Positions 61,490 through 64,000 of a DNA stretch of 64,000 bases are shown here, in pieces (the first letter of the stretch is position 1; every line of letters starts with the position of its first letter). Origin of the DNA: Phycisphaerae bacterium (GTDB taxonomy: Bacteria; Planctomycetota; Phycisphaerae; Sedimentisphaerales; UBA12454); NCBI GenBank assembly GCA_041652575.1, contig JBAZHC010000001.1, positions 1 to 64,000 of the forward strand. Reading direction: 5' to 3'. The notes beneath the pieces are model-generated. The model was not told where the DNA came from, searched no databases, and saw nothing but the letters and a program-made list of their open reading frames with translations. The position numbers and the translations under genes were made by a program.

Positions 61490-61655
61490 ATACTTTATAC
61501 TTTGCAGGGTGGGCTCGGCTTCGATTCCTGGAGGAGGAGAAGTTAGAAAAGCCCGCCTCTAAGCGCAACCAGGACCAAAAATATAAAAATTAGGGACCTG
61601 TTTAAATATTGCGTTCTATGGAGCTGGCCAGGAGGAGGCAGCTCCATTTCTTTTG
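61490..61655 (+). ncRNA. Candidate structured small RNA with GGAGGAGG loops
   Basis: A ~165-base transcript is predicted. Hairpin 1 pairs GGGTGGGCT (61507-61515) with AGCCCGCCT (61550-61558) and has GGAGGAGGAGAAG in its loop region. Hairpin 2 pairs ATGGAGCTG with CAGCTCCAT (61618-61626 and 61639-61647) around the loop GCCAGGAGGAGG and is followed by TTCTTTTGCG, a plausible terminator. No open frame is conserved-looking. Exposed GGA motifs resemble CsrA/RsmA-binding sites; the same bases also mimic a Shine-Dalgarno. The family, if any, is not recognised. Confidence 0.55.
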
Positions 61656-61885
61656 CGCAAATTTAGCTGCCTAAAAAACCGCTAAAGGACTTACCCAAAA
61701 CAGTAAAAGTCAGGATTGCATAATTCGGTGCATATTTTGTCAAAATACCCAATTCTTCCCTGCTGAAAATCAGGAAAAAACAGGTTTTTAATATACTGGT
61801 TTGTGTGGTAAAATAATTACCGGCTTTGAAATCTAACCAGGAAAGAATTTACCGGCAGAGAAGTTTAAAATAAAAGGCTTATGCT

Positions 61886-62740
61886 ATGAAAACGCAATGT
61901 CCGAATTGTAAGTCAAAATTCAGCGTCAGCGAGACAAGCATTGGCAAACAAGCCAAATGTCCCAAATGTTCTAACCCCTTTATTATCGAGGCATTTGCAG
62001 AGCCGCCCACGGCCGTTGAAGCTTCCTCAAAGAGTACCAAGCCTGTAGAACCCCCCGTTAAAACAGAAGCACCGGCAGCAGTACCGCCGATAAATAAGGA
62101 AAAACCTGAACCAAAGCCGGCATCAAAAACAGCGTTTTCAAAAACAGTGTTTGTATATGGCTGGGCAATCGTGCGGATTATCGCGGGGGTATTGGGCGTT
62201 TTGGGTTTAATGATGGCAATACGAAAAGAAGCACGTTCGACTTTGATACAAACTTTCGCCGCTGCGGATGTTTTCCTCATACTTGGTGTTGTAATTGAAT
62301 TGGTATTATATTACAGAATGTGGGCCGTTATCCAGGATGAGTATGTGTCCGTCTCTCCCGTCAAAGCAATCCTGTTTTTGTTCATTCCTGGTTTTAATAT
62401 TTACTGGATGTTGAGCATGCTCATCGGATTTGCGGAAGATTACAACGACTTTATTCAGGGGCGTTCGATAAAGATTAAGGAACTGCCGGTGATGCTGTTT
62501 GTAATATATGCGTTTTCGTCGATATTAACCGCGATTGTCGTAACGGTTCCTATGCTTTGCGTATTTGTAGTTGTCGGCCGTATATATGGCGCTTTTACTC
62601 ATTATACTCAGGCCGCGTGGGCGCTATTCTTTTTTATTGCCGCGGCGTCAATGGTGCATTTCATCACGTACATATTGGTTTCGATAAAGACATGCGACGT
62701 GCTAAACGCCTTGACGGGTGAATTAGCAAAAAGCAAGTAA
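61886..62740 (+). CDS. Zinc-ribbon multi-pass membrane protein
   Basis: A 284-residue protein. The N-terminal ribbon CPNCKSKFSVSETSIGKQAKC...C (CxxC...CxxC at about residues 5-33) matches the MJ0042/finger-like zinc domain common in planctomycetes. A Pro/Lys/Glu-rich linker follows, then about five membrane helices (VYGWAIVRIIAGVLGVLGLM, FLILGVVIELVLYYRMW, ILFLFIPGFNIYWMLSMLIGFA, and two more), with an interfacial helix containing EDYNDFIQGRS. Function unknown; such zinc-ribbon membrane proteins may sense redox or interact with nucleic acid. Start ATG at 61886 is clear of other options. Confidence 0.8.
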   Translation: MKTQCPNCKSKFSVSETSIGKQAKCPKCSNPFIIEAFAEPPTAVEASSKSTKPVEPPVKTEAPAAVPPINKEKPEPKPASKTAFSKTVFVYGWAIVRIIAGVLGVLGLMMAIRKEARSTLIQTFAAADVFLILGVVIELVLYYRMWAVIQDEYVSVSPVKAILFLFIPGFNIYWMLSMLIGFAEDYNDFIQGRSIKIKELPVMLFVIYAFSSILTAIVVTVPMLCVFVVVGRIYGAFTHYTQAAWALFFFIAAASMVHFITYILVSIKTCDVLNALTGELAKSK

Positions 62741-62774
62741 CCTGAAAGAAGCGACAAAAACAGTGAAGGAAAAA

Positions 62775-62847
62775 TGGGCGATACTGGACTCGAACCAGTG
62801 ACCCGCTGATTAAGAATCAGCTGCTCTACCAACTGAGCTAATCGCCC
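62775..62847 (-). tRNA. tRNA-Lys (anticodon CTT)
   Basis: Acceptor GGGCGAT pairs with ATCGCCC, with discriminator A. The anticodon stem GCTGA/TCAGC closes loop TTCTTAA, giving CTT. D loop TAGCTCAGTTGGTAGAGC and T loop TTCGAGT are canonical. CCA is not encoded. Confidence 0.97.
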
Positions 62848-63197
62848 TGCAAAAGGCGATACTTTATATTCATTAGCCAAATATTGCAAGAGGATTAACC
62901 GCAGCCTTAATAAACCCTTGAAAATACAGCCAAAAATCAGCATTTTTACATCAATACTATATCAGACTTTTATTATCCTTTAATTTGGCAGAATTTTTTT
63001 TACAAAAACATCCGATAAAAATCCCCCTTAAATCTTGAAAATCCGAATTTTAAAAAATTTTCACGAGATTGGTTATTTTATCCAAATATTCTATTTTATC
63101 TATTTTAACATTGTCGATAAAATAATAGTTGGTTGGACCAACATGTTGTGACTAAATCGCATCACGGCGAGTTATTTTAACAAAGGGAGTTGATATT

Positions 63198-63524
63198 ATG
63201 ACACAGACGTTAGAGACAGTAGTAGAGAATCGCAGGTTTAATCGTACTCAACTTAGCTGGCCGGTAAGCCTTTGGCTGCCCGATGCAAACAGGTTCTTCA
63301 ACGGCAAAACCGTTAATGTGGCAAAAGGCGGCGTTTTGCTGTCTCTGCCGATGGCGGCACCTGTAAGGCCGGGACACGTTGTGGAAATCAATTTCCCGCG
63401 TACAATGAGCCTTGCACAGAAAAAAGGACAGTTCGCCCGGATAAAGACCGGAAAGGTTATAAGGGTACAGCGCGAGTCAATCACAAGCGACGCCACAATC
63501 GGCGTAGCTGTTCAGTTTGCCTAA
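63198..63524 (+). CDS. PilZ-domain protein
   Basis: A 108-residue single PilZ domain. The N-terminal basic cluster NRRFNRTQ supplies the RxxxR-like motif, and VNVAKGGVLL is the second (N/D)xSxxG-like motif, with Ala in place of Ser; RPGHVVEINFP follows. PilZ domains bind cyclic di-GMP, so it may adapt envelope or motility functions to that signal, though the altered second motif weakens this. AAAGGGAG precedes the ATG. No partner gene adjoins. Confidence 0.85.
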   Translation: MTQTLETVVENRRFNRTQLSWPVSLWLPDANRFFNGKTVNVAKGGVLLSLPMAAPVRPGHVVEINFPRTMSLAQKKGQFARIKTGKVIRVQRESITSDATIGVAVQFA

Positions 63525-63560
63525 TCGGCGAAACTGTATATTCCCGCTTATTCTGACCGT

Positions 63561-63591
63561 GGGCTGATTTATCGGTGTAAATCGTCAGCCC
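63561..63591 (+). terminator. Hairpin after the PilZ gene
   Basis: GGGCTGA (63561-63567) pairs with TCAGCCC (63585-63591) with an inner TTTA/TAAA; the T tract is short. A second stem, AATCCTTTT/AAAAGGATT at 63622-63643, follows. Either may end the PilZ transcript. Confidence 0.5.
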
Positions 63592-63673
63592 TTTGCGGCC
63601 CGGAACCGCTTAATTGCTGTAAATCCTTTTTATTAAAAGGATTACCTATCTCTTATTTCAGATAAGAATTTGC

Positions 63674-63702
63674 TTTACATAGATACCCTAAGTTTCTATA
63701 AT
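63674..63702 (+). promoter_or_regulatory. Strong sigma-70-type promoter of rplU
   Basis: TTTACA at 63674-63679 and a perfect TATAAT at 63697-63702 with a 17-base spacer, giving a leader of about 45 bases before rplU. Confidence 0.8.
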
Positions 63703-63751
63703 ACGCCCCTTCAATTTTGGTTAAAGTTTCATAAATACCGGAGATAATTAG

Positions 63752-64000
63752 ATGTACGCAGTAATAGAACAGGGCGGTAAGCAATATAGGGTTCAGCAGG
63801 GCGATGTAATTAAGATAGAACTTACGGATATTGCTCCCGATGCAAAGACAATAGAAATAGACAAAGTGCTGCTCGTAGGTGAAGGTAAGGACGCAAAGAT
63901 AGGTGCACCGTATGTCGAGGGCGCCAAGGTTACAGGCAGGTTTGCCGATACCGCCGGCGATTCGATTGTAAAAGGCAAAAAATTATATCCGACCAATTTT
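63752..64000 (+). CDS. rplU: 50S ribosomal protein L21, N-terminal part (cut by window edge)
   Basis: The 83 codons visible read MYAVIEQGGKQYRVQQGDVI, the hallmark start of L21, then VLLVGEGKDAKIGAPYVEGA and KKLYPTNF. Full L21 is about 103 residues, so only about 20 residues are missing. It binds 23S rRNA in the large subunit and is commonly followed by rpmA. GGAG precedes the ATG at a good distance, behind a consensus promoter. Confidence 0.96.
   Translation, partial: MYAVIEQGGKQYRVQQGDVIKIELTDIAPDAKTIEIDKVLLVGEGKDAKIGAPYVEGAKVTGRFADTAGDSIVKGKKLYPTNF

Larger units (their letters stand above)
60999..61885. other. Gene-free gap holding a candidate sigma-54-dependent small RNA
   Basis: About 890 bases with no convincing coding region; a 68-codon open frame on the minus strand at 61048-61254 has no supporting features. 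It contains a 17-bp palindrome (61348), a sigma-54-type promoter (61463) and a structured region ending in a terminator (61655). The last ~230 bases before 61886 are AT-rich with nothing identifiable except the leader of the next gene. Confidence 0.6.

Overview
The window looks like chromosome of a Planctomycetota bacterium, most likely class Phycisphaerae (Sedimentisphaerales-like). This is inferred from PEP-CTERM proteins, a large type IV pilin-like protein, a secreted beta-helix protein ending in a dockerin-like Asn/Asp-Gly repeat, a glutamyl-tRNA synthetase with a long insert after KMSKR, and gene-poor gaps full of short palindromic repeats. Base composition is moderate, and TTG/GTG starts and ATGA-coupled genes are common. 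No 16S rRNA lies in the window, so the placement is inference.

Layout. 1-8.7 kb: the 3' end of an IS630-like transposase, a GxxExxY protein, two PEP-CTERM proteins, a lipoprotein, a pseudopilin, a secreted beta-helix protein, a ParA-type ATPase fused to a glycogen-binding (CBM48/AMPK-like) domain, and a pilin-like protein. 8.7-19.9 kb: gltX, a Bro-N protein, a PfkB sugar kinase, thpR, recA, a small membrane protein overlapping alaS, then hisD, a hypothetical protein and a LOG-family protein on the minus strand. 19.9-26.7 kb: a repeat-dense gap, an aconitase, and a tightly coupled minus-strand operon of DNA methyltransferase, MjaI-like endonuclease, Sua5-LMW phosphatase fusion and rpiB.

26.7-32.7 kb: a small Cys-rich protein, an HNH endonuclease, then a complete glycine cleavage operon (gcvT-gcvH-gcvPA-gcvPB) behind a sigma-70-type promoter, a tandem glycine riboswitch and a terminator. 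gcvPB also has a 14-bp stem that would bury its ribosome-binding site. 32.7-46.6 kb: another repeat-rich gap, an OFA-type MFS transporter, a B12-binding radical SAM protein with a palindromic element read in frame, an aldo/keto reductase with Fe-S motifs, tRNA-Ser, a 12-repeat beta-propeller protein, rodA, an ASCH protein, an AlkD-like protein, a phosphoesterase, lepA, hemW and tRNA-His. 46.7-64 kb: ppdK, a patatin-like lipoprotein, rimO-pgsA, a secretin-like lipoprotein with a long charged coiled coil, trmB, a cysteine-less isochorismatase homologue, a response regulator-groES-groEL operon, an amidotransferase/P-loop kinase pair, a candidate sigma-54-dependent small RNA, a zinc-ribbon membrane protein, tRNA-Lys, a PilZ protein and the start of rplU.

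The strongest undescribed candidate is at about 61.35-61.66 kb. A near-consensus -24/-12 (sigma-54) promoter, with a perfect 17-bp palindrome about 100 bp upstream, faces a non-coding stretch that folds into two hairpins exposing GGAGGAGG and ends in a terminator. Other notable signals are repeat elements doing work for genes: supplying TAG stop codons, ribosome-binding sites, terminators and in-frame peptide.
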